Below, piece after piece: positions 14,317 to 22,828 of a DNA stretch of 64,000 nucleotides (its first letter is position 1; each line of letters starts with the position of its first letter). The DNA is taken from positions 1 to 64,000 of the forward strand of contig DRGC01000002.1 of NCBI GenBank assembly GCA_011050235.1, read 5' to 3'. The translations under genes were made by a program, and so were the position numbers. The notes under the pieces are model-generated. The model did no database searches. It was not told the origin of the DNA and saw only the letters and a program-made list of their open reading frames with translations. This DNA is from Phycisphaerae bacterium (GTDB taxonomy: Bacteria; Planctomycetota; Phycisphaerae; SM23-33).

Positions 14317-16024
14317 CGCCTCGGCCAGCCGCCTCAGGCGCCGAATGCTGCAGGCGGTCATCGCGATCCTGGTCGCAGGGGTCCTGGCCGGCGTGGCGTA
14401 TCCGATCTGGTTCGGCGGAGAGGACTCCGGCAGCCAGACCCCCATCTTCGTCGCCAAGCGCGGGGCGTTGATCATCAACGTCCGCGAGTCCGGCACGATC
14501 AACAGCCGCGATCTGGTCATATTGAAGAATGAAGTGGAAGGCCGGACCACCATCCTCTGGCTGATCGAAGAAGGCACGCAGGTCAACGAAGGCGACATCC
14601 TGGTGAAGCTGGACGCCAGCAGCCTCGAAGACAAGAAGACCCAGCAACAGATCACCGTGGACAACGCCGAGGCCTCTTTTGTCCGGGCCCGCGAGTCCCT
14701 AGCCGTCACGCAAAGCCAGGGCGAAAGCGACGTCGCCAAGGCCGATCTGGCCCGACAGTTCGCCGAGCTCGATCTGAGGAAATACCTCCAGGGCGAATAT
14801 CCCGAACAGATTCAGCAGGCCGAGGCGGACATCACCATTGCCCGAGAGGAACTCCAACGGGCCGAGGACAAACTGGCGTGGTCGCGCCAACTGGAAAAGG
14901 AAGGCTACCTCACCCAGACTGAACTGCTGGCGGATGAGTTGGCCGTCAAACGAACCCAAATCAACCTGGAGTTGGCCGAGACCAAGCTGGGGTTGTTGAA
15001 GGACTTCACCCACCAGCGTCAATTGGCGCAGCTAACCAGCGACGTCGAGCAGACCGGAAAGGCTCTGGAACGGGCCCGGCGCAAGGCCAAGTCCGACGAC
15101 GTCCAGGCCAAAGCGGAACTAAAGGCCCGTAAGGCTGAATTGGAGCGGCAGAGGGGCAAGCTGGAGAAAATTATCGAGCAGATCGACAAGTGCACGATCA
15201 AGGCCTCGGCCTCAGGCGAGGTGTCCTACGCGACCACGGGCGGCCGCCACTGGGGGCGCAGGGCCGAACCGTTGGAGGAACGCCAGGAGGTCTACCAGGG
15301 CCAGCCTCTGATCTGTCTGCCCACGACGACGTCGATGATGGCTGAGATCAAGATTCATGAGTCCAGCCTGCGAAAGGTCCATGTCGGCATGCCGGTGAAG
15401 ATCACCGTCGATGCGCTGCCCGAGGAGACCTTCGCCGGAAAGATCGGCAAGATCGCCCTGTTCCCCGACGGCCGAAGCAGATGGATGAACCCGGATCTGA
15501 CCGTCTACCCTACGGAGGTCTATCTGGACAGCAACGGCAGCGAGTTGCGGATAGGTATGAGGTGCCAGGCCGACATCATCGTCGAGGCGTATGACGACGC
15601 CCTCTATGTGCCCGTCCAATCGGTCGTCCGGGTCAAGGGCCAGCCGGTCGTCTATGTTCAGACGTCCGACGGCCCCGAAATGCGAGAGGTCGAGGTCGGC
15701 CTGGACAACAATCGTATGATCCACATCGTCAGCGGCGTGACGGCCGGGGAGAAGATCCTGCTGGCCCCGCCGTTGGCGCCGTCGGCGAAACCCGACGACC
15801 AGCCCCCAGGTGACAAGGCCGGCGGCAAAGGCCCCGCCGCAAAGGCGCCGACCACCAAGCCGGCCGACGAGGCCCCCAAGGTCGCCCCTACGGACCCCAG
15901 CAAGATGACGCCCGACGAGCGCCGCAAAGCGTTCGAAAGTCTTTCGCCCGCCCAGCAGGAGCAAATCCGCAAGCGCATGCAGCAACAGGGAGGGCGCCCG
16001 CCTGACAGCGGCGCCGGCGGCTGA
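14282..16024 (+). CDS. Periplasmic membrane-fusion (MacA/HlyD-type) protein
   Basis: 580 residues. I chose ATG 14282 because GAAGGG lies upstream; it overlaps the end of the efflux lipoprotein gene in another frame, showing translational coupling. One transmembrane helix (residues about 23-43, LQAVIAILVAGVLAGVAYPIW) anchors it. A split lipoyl domain (VEGRTTILWLIEEGTQVNEG ... KCTIKASASGEVSY) flanks a long coiled coil (about 115-300), then a beta-barrel (MMAEIKIHESSLRKVHVGMP) and a membrane-proximal domain (VGLDNNRMIHIVSGVTAGEK). The last 90 residues are a Lys/Pro/Ala-rich tail ending in a short helical TPDERRKAFESLSPAQQEQI segment, which is an addition to the usual MacA length. It links the MacB-type transporter to the outer-membrane channel. 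Confidence 0.88.
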   Translation: MSTDPTTTTASNASASRLRRRMLQAVIAILVAGVLAGVAYPIWFGGEDSGSQTPIFVAKRGALIINVRESGTINSRDLVILKNEVEGRTTILWLIEEGTQVNEGDILVKLDASSLEDKKTQQQITVDNAEASFVRARESLAVTQSQGESDVAKADLARQFAELDLRKYLQGEYPEQIQQAEADITIAREELQRAEDKLAWSRQLEKEGYLTQTELLADELAVKRTQINLELAETKLGLLKDFTHQRQLAQLTSDVEQTGKALERARRKAKSDDVQAKAELKARKAELERQRGKLEKIIEQIDKCTIKASASGEVSYATTGGRHWGRRAEPLEERQEVYQGQPLICLPTTTSMMAEIKIHESSLRKVHVGMPVKITVDALPEETFAGKIGKIALFPDGRSRWMNPDLTVYPTEVYLDSNGSELRIGMRCQADIIVEAYDDALYVPVQSVVRVKGQPVVYVQTSDGPEMREVEVGLDNNRMIHIVSGVTAGEKILLAPPLAPSAKPDDQPPGDKAGGKGPAAKAPTTKPADEAPKVAPTDPSKMTPDERRKAFESLSPAQQEQIRKRMQQQGGRPPDSGAGG

Positions 16025-16029
16025 TAACG

Positions 16030-16749
16030 ATGACGCCCGATGCGGCCAACTCCCCCGTCGCCACCGACGCCCTCGTGCGCCTGGATAGCGTGCACAAGAT
16101 CTACCAGATGGGAATCACCCAGGTCCACGCGCTGGCCGGAGTGAGCCTGGCCCTGGCGCGGGGAAGCTTCTGGGCCATCATGGGCCCCAGCGGCTCGGGC
16201 AAGAGCACCATGCTCAATCTTCTGGGCTGTCTGGATCGCCCCACCCGCGGACGGTATCTGCTGGACGGGCAGGATATCAGCGCCCTTAGCGATGACGACC
16301 TCAGCGAGATTCGCCTGCGCAGGTTTGGTTTCATCTTCCAGAGCTTCAATTTGATCCCGCAACTGACGGTCCAGGAGAACATCGAACTGCCGCTCTACTA
16401 CCTCGGCTGGGATGCCGCCGCCGGGGCCGCCCGTGCGCGCGAACTGGCCGAGATGGTCGCTCTGGGTGACCGTCTTCACCACCGGCCGACCGAGCTGTCC
16501 GGCGGGGAGCAGCAGCGCGTGGCCATCGCCCGGTCGCTGGCCAACACCCCGGATATCCTGCTGGTCGATGAGCCCACCGGCAATCTGGATACGGCCACCG
16601 GCGAGCAGATCATGGAGCTTTTGGCGCAGCTGAACGCCGAAGGGCGGACCATTCTGATGGTCACGCACGAGCAGAACATCGCGGCATACGCCACCCACCG
16701 TCTGCACATGATCGACGGCAAGATCGACCGGATGGAGGGCGACCTCTAA
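16030..16749 (+). CDS. MacB/LolD-type ABC transporter ATPase
   Basis: 239 residues with all ABC motifs: Walker A GPSGSGKST, Q-loop FIFQSFNLIPQLT, signature LSGGEQQRVAIARS, Walker B ILLVDEPTGNLD and the H-loop VTHEQ. It powers the tripartite pump as a homodimer with the permease encoded next. The stop codon overlaps the permease start by one base (TAATG). In classical MacB the ATPase and permease are one chain; here they are split, as in many LolD/FtsE-like and Gram-positive systems. The start ATG 16030 is five bases after the previous stop. Confidence 0.93.
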   Translation: MTPDAANSPVATDALVRLDSVHKIYQMGITQVHALAGVSLALARGSFWAIMGPSGSGKSTMLNLLGCLDRPTRGRYLLDGQDISALSDDDLSEIRLRRFGFIFQSFNLIPQLTVQENIELPLYYLGWDAAAGAARARELAEMVALGDRLHHRPTELSGGEQQRVAIARSLANTPDILLVDEPTGNLDTATGEQIMELLAQLNAEGRTILMVTHEQNIAAYATHRLHMIDGKIDRMEGDL

Positions 16750-18014
16750 TGCGTCACTTGCGGGCGATTCGGAACGTGCAGTTGGGCATCAAGACGCTGA
16801 TTCTCCACAAGCTGCGGTCGCTGCTGACGGTGCTGGGCGTGGTCTTCGGCGTCGGCAGCGTGATCGCCATGCTGTCGATCGGCGAAGGCGCCAGCCACGA
16901 GGCCATGCAGCAGCTTGAGAAGCTCGGCAACAAGAACATCCTCCTGATGGCCGCCAAGCCCACCGAGGACGAATCGGCCACCGTGCAGGAAGGCTTCGTC
17001 AGCGTGTACGGTCTGTTGTATGAGGACGACGTGCGAATCCGGCAGAGCATTCCGTCCGTCGTGCGGACCGTGCCGGTCAAGGAGATCCGCAAGAACGGCC
17101 GCCTGGGGGAGCGGTCGCTGGAGCTGCGGATCGTGGGCACGACACCTGAGTGGTTCGGCCTGGTCCAGCGAAACGTCCTGGCCGGGCGCGTCCTGAACCA
17201 GCGCGATTTCGATCAGCATTCGGCCGTATGCGTGCTGACGGAACACGGCGCGCGGCGGCTGTTGGCGACCGGGCACACAGTCGGCCAAGCGGTGCGGATC
17301 GGCGAACACCACTACGAGGTTATCGGGATCGTTCAGAGCGAGCAGGTCGTCGGTAGCATCCGGACGCCCGACCTGAACGTCGACGCCTATATCCCCATCA
17401 GCGTCGCCCGCGAGCGCTACGGCGACATCATCATCCACAGCGCGGTTGGATCGTTTCTGCGCGAACGTGTCGAGCTGCATCAGATCCTCGTCCAGGTCGA
17501 TACGGTCGAGAACGTCGAACCGACCGCCCAGGCCATCGAAGCCCTGCTGAAGCGGTTCCACAAACGTCAGGACTATCGGATCAACGTGCCGCTGGCGCTG
17601 TTGCGGCAGACCGAGGCGACCAAGCGGCGGTTCAACATCGTCCTGGGCTCGATCGCCGGCATCAGCCTGCTGGTCGGCGGGATCGGGATCATGAACATTA
17701 TGCTGGCGTCGGTGACCGAGCGAACGCGTGAGATCGGCATTCGCCGAGCGATTGGGGCCAAACGCCGGCAGATCGTCATGCAGTTTCTGATCGAGACGGT
17801 CGTGCTGACCACGGTGGGCGGGCTGATCGGGATCGGCATCGGCGTGATGATCCCCTGGGCGATCACCCATTTCGCCGGCATGCCCACGGTCGTGCCGCTC
17901 TACAGCATCATCCTCTCGATGGGCATCAGCGTGAGCGTGGGGATCATCTTCGGCCTCTACCCGGCCATTCGGGCGGCGCGGCTGGACCCCATCACGGCTC
18001 TTCGCCACGAGTAG
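16749..18014 (+). CDS. MacB-type ABC transporter permease
   Basis: 421 residues. The fold is that of the MacB/FtsX permeases: an N-terminal transmembrane helix (LRSLLTVLGVVFGVGSVIAM), a large periplasmic MacB core domain (residues about 45-285) and three C-terminal helices (about 300-410). The conserved cytoplasmic motif TERTREIGIRRAIGA couples to the ATPase. It is the last gene of the efflux operon. The substrate could be a peptide, lipid or macrolide-like compound; sequence alone does not decide. The next gene is convergent, only 10 bases away. Confidence 0.9.
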   Translation: MRHLRAIRNVQLGIKTLILHKLRSLLTVLGVVFGVGSVIAMLSIGEGASHEAMQQLEKLGNKNILLMAAKPTEDESATVQEGFVSVYGLLYEDDVRIRQSIPSVVRTVPVKEIRKNGRLGERSLELRIVGTTPEWFGLVQRNVLAGRVLNQRDFDQHSAVCVLTEHGARRLLATGHTVGQAVRIGEHHYEVIGIVQSEQVVGSIRTPDLNVDAYIPISVARERYGDIIIHSAVGSFLRERVELHQILVQVDTVENVEPTAQAIEALLKRFHKRQDYRINVPLALLRQTEATKRRFNIVLGSIAGISLLVGGIGIMNIMLASVTERTREIGIRRAIGAKRRQIVMQFLIETVVLTTVGGLIGIGIGVMIPWAITHFAGMPTVVPLYSIILSMGISVSVGIIFGLYPAIRAARLDPITALRHE

Positions 18015-18024
18015 CCGACAGTGC

Positions 18025-19332
18025 TCAGGTCTGGGAGGCCTCCAGCGCCTGGTCCACGTCGGCCTGGATGTCGGCGACATCTTCGATGCCCACGCACAGG
18101 CGAACGTATTCCGGCGTGACGCCTGTGGCGGCCTGCTCGGTTTCGCTGAGTTGCTGGTGTGTGGTCGAGGACGGGTGGATCACCAGCGTCTTGGCGTCGC
18201 CGATGTTGGCCAAATGGCTGGCGAGCTTGACGCTGTTGATGAACTTGATGCCCGCCTCCCTGCCGCCGCGAATGCCGAAGCCGATGATGGCCCCGCACCC
18301 GTCGGGCAGGTATTTGCGCGCGTTGTCGTAGTGCGGGTGGCCCGGCAGGCCGGGATAGTTCACCCACTCGATGCAGGGATGCTCGCTGAGCCACCGGGCC
18401 ACCGTCAGGGCGTTCTCACAGTGTCGCTGCATCCGCAGATGCAGCGTCTCCAGCCCCATCAGGAACATGAAGGCCGCGAACGGGCTCATGCATCCGCCCA
18501 TGTCGCGCAGCAGGTGCGTGCGGATGTAGACGATGTAGGCGATGTTGCCGATCGGCTTGAAGGCTTCGGTGAACACGACGCCGTGGTAGGCGTCGTCGGG
18601 CGAGCAGAACTCCGGCCACTTCTCGGGGTTGTCGGCCCAGGGGAACTTTCCGCTATCGACGATCACGCCGCCGACATGCACGCCGTGGCCGCCAATGTAT
18701 TTCGTCGTCGAGTAGATCACGATGTCGATGCCGTGCTCGATGGGCCGAAACAGGATGGGCGTCGTCACCGTGTTGTCGCACAGGACCGGCAGGCCGTGCT
18801 TGTGGGCGATGTCGGTGATTGCTCGGAAGTCGGGCACGTCGTTCTTGGGATTGCCCATGCTTTCCATGTAGACGCACCGGGTGTTCTCGTCGACGAGGGT
18901 CTCGATCTGCTCGGGATGGTCCGGGTCGAAATACCGCACCTCCACGCCGAGCTTCTTGAACGTCTGCGAGAACAGCGTCCAGGTCCCGCCATAGAGGCTG
19001 GTCGACGAGACAAGGTTCTGCCCGGCGTGCGTGATGGTCAGCACAGCCGCCGTGATCGCCGCCTGCCCGCTGGCGAAGGCCAGACCGCCGACGCCGCCGT
19101 CCATCGCGGCCAGCCGTTTTTCCAGCACGTCATTGGTCGGGTTCATCAGCCGGGAATAGATATTCCCGAACTCCTTCAGCGCGAAAAGGTCCGCAGCGTG
19201 ATCGGTGTCTTTGAAGACGTAGCTGGCGGTGGCGTAGATGGGCACAGCCCTGGCGCCGGTGGTGGGGTCGGGTTCCTGTCCGGCGTGCAGCGCCAGCGTT
19301 CCCAGGCCATACTGATCGAGGTTGTCGCTCAT
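18025..19332 (-). CDS. metY: O-acetylhomoserine sulfhydrylase (homocysteine synthase) MetY
   Basis: 435 residues. ATG 19332 is preferred (GGAG 10 bases upstream) over an earlier in-frame start. This PLP enzyme makes homocysteine from O-acetylhomoserine and sulfide or a protein-bound sulfur donor. The PLP-lysine lies in [42 protein letters not shown] and the end ([20 protein letters not shown]) are diagnostic of the MetY branch rather than cystathionine lyases. It lies 144 bases downstream of a ThiF-like E1 gene and larE on the same strand, so the three may work together on sulfur transfer. Confidence 0.93.
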   Translation of the reverse strand: MSDNLDQYGLGTLALHAGQEPDPTTGARAVPIYATASYVFKDTDHAADLFALKEFGNIYSRLMNPTNDVLEKRLAAMDGGVGGLAFASGQAAITAAVLTITHAGQNLVSSTSLYGGTWTLFSQTFKKLGVEVRYFDPDHPEQIETLVDENTRCVYMESMGNPKNDVPDFRAITDIAHKHGLPVLCDNTVTTPILFRPIEHGIDIVIYSTTKYIGGHGVHVGGVIVDSGKFPWADNPEKWPEFCSPDDAYHGVVFTEAFKPIGNIAYIVYIRTHLLRDMGGCMSPFAAFMFLMGLETLHLRMQRHCENALTVARWLSEHPCIEWVNYPGLPGHPHYDNARKYLPDGCGAIIGFGIRGGREAGIKFINSVKLASHLANIGDAKTLVIHPSSTTHQQLSETEQAATGVTPEYVRLCVGIEDVADIQADVDQALEASQT

Positions 19333-19476
19333 GATCCTGTTCTCCAAGCCGTCACCGTCGGCGATCTGTCCCAGCAAAGGATGATTCCGCAGAAAATATC
19401 TGTGGGGTCGACCTCTCCTAGCTTATCACGACCGCCGCGTCAATAACCTGTGCGCTGGGGATAGGGGGGCGGAAGA

Positions 19477-20280
19477 TCACGGCTCGAGGAATTCGAACTC
19501 CCGCTGGCCGCAACAGCGGCACTGGCCGTCGGCCTCCACGTCCATCTGCTGGACGTCGTTGGTCCACGTGTCGAACTTCAGCAGGCGCCCGCTGATGTGA
19601 TCGAGCTTGCCCGCGAGAATCTTCATCACCTCGGCGGCCTGGAAAGCGGCCACCGCCGCAACCGCAGGGCCGAGGACGCCGAAGCTTCGGCAGTTCGGGT
19701 CGCGGCAGGCCGGCGGCAGCGAGTCGAGCACGCAGCGAAGGCACGCCGTTCGCCCGGGAACGATGGACATGATCTGGGCCTCGCTGCCCACCACCCCGGC
19801 GAAAACCCACGGCTTGCCGGACTTGACGGCGTAATCGTTGATGAGAAAACGCGTGGCAAAATTGTCCGTGCCGTCGACGATCACATCCACGTCGCCGGCG
19901 AGCGAATCGATATTGCCGCGCTGGAGGCGAGCATCGACGGGCTCGGTGGCGGTGTGGCTGTTGATCCCCCCCAGGCGCTCGGCGGCGGCCTGGACCTTCG
20001 GCAGCGACCGCTGGGCGTCCGACTCGTCGTAGAGGCCCTGGCGATGGATGTTCGTCAGCTCGACCCGGTCGTCGTCGACCAGCCGGAGCATCCCCACACC
20101 CGCCCGGGCCAGCAGCTCAGCTACCCACGAGCCCAGTCCGCCCACGCCGACGATCAGCACCCGCCCGGCCGTCAGAGCCCGCTGACCGGCCAGGCCGAAC
20201 GGCTCGAAGACAATCTGCCGGCGGTAGCGCAGCAAGGCGCCCGCTTCGTCGGTGGTCGGCTGTTCGGCGTCGGTCCGCAT
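19477..20280 (-). CDS. ThiF/MoeB/HesA-family E1-like adenylyltransferase
   Basis: 267 residues. ATG 20280 has GGGGGG 7 bases upstream; a GTG two codons earlier is less likely. The protein activates the C-terminal glycine of a ThiS/MoaD-like sulfur carrier by adenylation. Seen are the nucleotide motif VLIVGVGGLGSWVAELLARAG, the Arg-containing ELTNIHRQGLYDE, DGTDNFATRFLIND, and zinc CXXC pairs (CLRC and CRCCGQ). The neighbours larE and metY suggest sulfur metabolism, and the nearby moa genes could also make this the MoeB that serves MoaD. No small sulfur carrier gene (about 70-90 codons ending GG) is visible in this window, so the partner is unknown. Confidence 0.87.
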   Translation of the reverse strand: MRTDAEQPTTDEAGALLRYRRQIVFEPFGLAGQRALTAGRVLIVGVGGLGSWVAELLARAGVGMLRLVDDDRVELTNIHRQGLYDESDAQRSLPKVQAAAERLGGINSHTATEPVDARLQRGNIDSLAGDVDVIVDGTDNFATRFLINDYAVKSGKPWVFAGVVGSEAQIMSIVPGRTACLRCVLDSLPPACRDPNCRSFGVLGPAVAAVAAFQAAEVMKILAGKLDHISGRLLKFDTWTNDVQQMDVEADGQCRCCGQREFEFLEP

Positions 20281-20293
20281 CGTCACACCCCCC

Positions 20294-21124
20294 TTACGAG
20301 CGGCGCAGGATCTCGTTCATCGATCCGCTGCGAAAGCCCTGAAGGTCCAGCGTTACGTAGGCGTAGCCCGCCCTCTTGAGCCGCTCGACGATCTGCTCGC
20401 GCACACTCACAATCCGCGCCAGCTCGTCGGCGGGCACTTCGATCCGGGCCACCTGCCCGTGATCGCGAACGCGACACTGCGGGAACCCGAGGTCTTGGAC
20501 TATCTCCTCGGCCGATTCCACTCGGTGCAGGACCTCCTCGGTCACCGCACTGCCATAGGGGATTCGGCTGGCCAGGCACGCCTTGGCCGGCTTGCTCCAC
20601 GTCTCCAGCCCCATCGCGCGGGAGGCGGCGCGAATGTCATCCTTGGTCATGCCCGCTTCCATCAGCGGGTTGCGGACACCCAGGCGCTGGCCCGCATCCA
20701 GCCCGGGCCGAAAGTCGCCCGCATCGTCGGCGTTAGCCCCGCTGACGATGACGGCCAGCCCTCGCTCGTCCGCCAGCTTCCCCAAGGTGACGAACAAATC
20801 CTGCTTGCAGTAGAAGCAGCGGTCGGCCGGGTTGCGGGCGTAGTTCGGGTCCGACAACTCGCTCGTATCGACCTCGGCCAACTCGACGCCGATCGTCTCG
20901 GCCAGCCGGCGACCGGCCTCGGCCTCCCGCTGGGCCAGGCTCGCCGAGATGCCCATCCCGGCAAGGACGTTTGTCGCGCCGAGCGTCTCGACCGCGAGCG
21001 CCAACAGAAAGGTGCTGTCGACCCCCGCCGAAAACGCCACCAGCACGCTGCCGAGGGACCGAAGGATCTGTCGACACTGCTCCAACTTCTGCTCGAGCTG
21101 CTCATCTACTGTTTGGTGATCCAT
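20294..21124 (-). CDS. larE: ATP-dependent sacrificial sulfur transferase LarE
   Basis: 276 residues from ATG 21124 (GGAAAG 8 bases upstream). This PP-loop ATPase family inserts sulfur into the nickel-pincer nucleotide cofactor of lactate racemase-type enzymes. The PP-loop motif is VLVAFSAGVDSTFLLALA. DRCFYCKQDLF and the PAKACLASRIPYG segment are conserved; the Cys of ACLASR matches the sacrificial cysteine of the one-Cys LarE group. No larA, larB or larC is present here, so this copy may serve another sulfur-transfer job. It heads the larE-thiF-metY unit (7 bases before the E1 stop-start junction; 13 bases between larE stop and thiF ATG) and is divergent from an Rrf2 regulator. Confidence 0.88.
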   Translation of the reverse strand: MDHQTVDEQLEQKLEQCRQILRSLGSVLVAFSAGVDSTFLLALAVETLGATNVLAGMGISASLAQREAEAGRRLAETIGVELAEVDTSELSDPNYARNPADRCFYCKQDLFVTLGKLADERGLAVIVSGANADDAGDFRPGLDAGQRLGVRNPLMEAGMTKDDIRAASRAMGLETWSKPAKACLASRIPYGSAVTEEVLHRVESAEEIVQDLGFPQCRVRDHGQVARIEVPADELARIVSVREQIVERLKRAGYAYVTLDLQGFRSGSMNEILRRS

Positions 21125-21279
21125 ATCCACTTTCCATCGTGATGGCTCTGATCGGGCCATCCGCAAACCATTATTCTACCATTTCTGCCGCCCGAGGGGG
21201 AACCGACCGTCAGATTGAGAATGGGGACAGGCGCCTTTTCGCTAGGCAGCAGAATTCCAACTTGAGCAGGCCGACTGCG

Positions 21280-21320
21280 TTGCAATCAGCCGGAGGTGAG
21301 GTATAATCTCTAGTAGATTA
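21280..21320 (+). promoter_or_regulatory. Promoter of the Rrf2 gene with overlapping palindrome
   Basis: TTGCAA (21280-21285) and a perfect TATAAT (21302-21307) are 16 bases apart. The perfect inverted repeat TAATCT-ctagt-AGATTA (21304-21320) overlaps the -10 box and the start point, where the regulator encoded just downstream could repress its own gene and possibly the divergent larE unit. Confidence 0.6.
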
Positions 21321-21344
21321 GTCAAGATAAGGGTTGGCAGTCCA

Positions 21345-21791
21345 ATGCGTGTATCACAGAAATGTCAGTACGCTTTGCGGGCCGTTTTCGAGCTCGCCAA
21401 GCGCCCGGGGGCCGAGCCAGTCAGCACCACCCAGATCGCCGCCGCTCAGGCTATCCCCAAGGGTTTCCTTGAGGTGATCCTGGTGCAGTTGAAAAACGGC
21501 GGGTTCGTCCGATCGCGACGCGGCATGCGGGGCGGCTATCAGTTGACGCCCTCCGCCCAGACGTTGACGCTCGGGGAGATCATCCGTTTCGTGGATGGGC
21601 CCATCGCCCCGATCGACTGCATGACCGACGCGAGCCGAAGCGAATGCGGCCTCAACGGCGACTGCGCGTTCATGCCGTTTTGGGAGCGTGTGCGCGATGC
21701 GGTCGCTGATGTCTACGAGACGACGACGTTTCAAGACCTCATCGACTCGGAACAGGCCGCATCCCAGCGGCACCTTGGCAGCAACATCTGA
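21345..21791 (+). CDS. Rrf2-family transcriptional regulator with Cys triad
   Basis: 148 residues. The N-terminal winged helix (MRVSQKCQYALRAVFELA ... GGYQLTPSA) is that of Rrf2/IscR/CymR/NsrR proteins. Three cysteines, Cys92, Cys101 and Cys107 (C-X8-C-X5-C), sit in the effector loop and suggest an iron-sulfur cluster sensing redox, nitric oxide, iron or sulfur status; the X8 spacing differs from IscR (X5). It is divergent from larE-thiF-metY with a palindrome over its own -10 box, so control of sulfur genes and of itself is a reasonable inference. The ATG at 21345 has no strong ribosome site (GGCAGTCC only). Confidence 0.9.
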   Translation: MRVSQKCQYALRAVFELAKRPGAEPVSTTQIAAAQAIPKGFLEVILVQLKNGGFVRSRRGMRGGYQLTPSAQTLTLGEIIRFVDGPIAPIDCMTDASRSECGLNGDCAFMPFWERVRDAVADVYETTTFQDLIDSEQAASQRHLGSNI

Positions 21792-21805
21792 GCCCAACCG
21801 CAGCG

Positions 21806-22828
21806 TCATCCGCTTTCAGGCCGGTTGACGTTGCGCCACGCCGGCGCCAGAGCATCCGGCACGCGCAGCGAAATAACCTTTGCGTGCGCAGCCGCCGGTT
21901 GAAGGCTCAACTCGCCCCGCTCGGCCATTCCCTCCAGGACCGTCCTGGCGCGAAAGTCATAGTGCGCCAGCAACGGCTCGACTCGGCCGGCGTTGGCCAG
22001 AGCGGGCAGATTGGCCCACGCGCCCGGCCGGCGATTGGCCAGCAGCCATGCGAGCGCTTCGGCGCTTAGGTCCGGAAGATCGCACGCCGCCACCAGCCAC
22101 GACACGTTCGGCCCCCACCGCATGACCGACAGCAGGCCCGAAATCGGGCCCTGGACATCGACGATGTCGGGCAACTGCACGCGGTCGGCCAACGAGGCCG
22201 GCACATCGCCGGCCCCCGAGATGACGACCGTTTCGCAGCAGCCGTCCAGCAGCTCGACCGTCCTTTCCAGCCAGGTCCGGCCGCCCTCGGTCAGCAGATG
22301 CTTGGGCGCGCCCATTCGCGCGCTCTTGCCGCCGATCAGCACGCAGCCGAACACCGGCGTCGCCAGCCATCGCCCCATGAGGAACTCGTCCACCATGGGC
22401 GCCGCTGCGGCCAATCGGCCCGCGTCCTTGGTCAGCACGGCCAAGACGTTGTCGACGCCCTCGGGCGGGCCCGATTGATCGTCGTCGAGCAGCCACAGCT
22501 TCGGCAGCGGCGTGCGTTTGTGGCCTTCGACGAGGACCAGGTCGTATCGCCCCGCCAGCGACGCCAACGCCGGGGCCAACTCGCCGTCGCGGCCATGCCG
22601 GCGGAAGAATTCCTGCTCCGGCCCCTGCAGTAGGACATCGGCCCCAGCCTGAAACAGCCGATCGCTATCCTTGCCCGGCCGATCCACATCCAACCCATGC
22701 GCGTCGTGCTTGACCACAGCCACGCTCAGGCCGTCCGCCGTCAGGCGAGGGATCAACTGCTCGATCAGCGTGGTCTTGCCCGACCCGCTAAAGCCGCAAA
22801 CCCCCAGGATGGGCAGGCGCTCGATCAT
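21806..22828 (-). CDS. MobB-MobA fusion: molybdopterin-guanine dinucleotide synthesis
   Basis: 340 residues with two domains. Residues 1-150 are MobB, a GTP-binding adapter with P-loop GVCGFSGSGKTTLIEQL and VAVVKHDAHGLDVDRPGKDS. Residues about 155-340 are MobA, the guanylyltransferase, with CVLIGGKSARMGAPKHLL, QGPISGLLSVM and WLVAACDLPDL. MobA attaches GMP to molybdopterin, giving the bis-MGD cofactor of DMSO-reductase family enzymes such as formate dehydrogenase. It starts directly after the methyltransferase stop codon and is the last gene of the molybdenum cofactor operon. No molybdoenzyme gene is in view. Confidence 0.92.
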   Translation of the reverse strand: MIERLPILGVCGFSGSGKTTLIEQLIPRLTADGLSVAVVKHDAHGLDVDRPGKDSDRLFQAGADVLLQGPEQEFFRRHGRDGELAPALASLAGRYDLVLVEGHKRTPLPKLWLLDDDQSGPPEGVDNVLAVLTKDAGRLAAAAPMVDEFLMGRWLATPVFGCVLIGGKSARMGAPKHLLTEGGRTWLERTVELLDGCCETVVISGAGDVPASLADRVQLPDIVDVQGPISGLLSVMRWGPNVSWLVAACDLPDLSAEALAWLLANRRPGAWANLPALANAGRVEPLLAHYDFRARTVLEGMAERGELSLQPAAAHAKVISLRVPDALAPAWRNVNRPESG

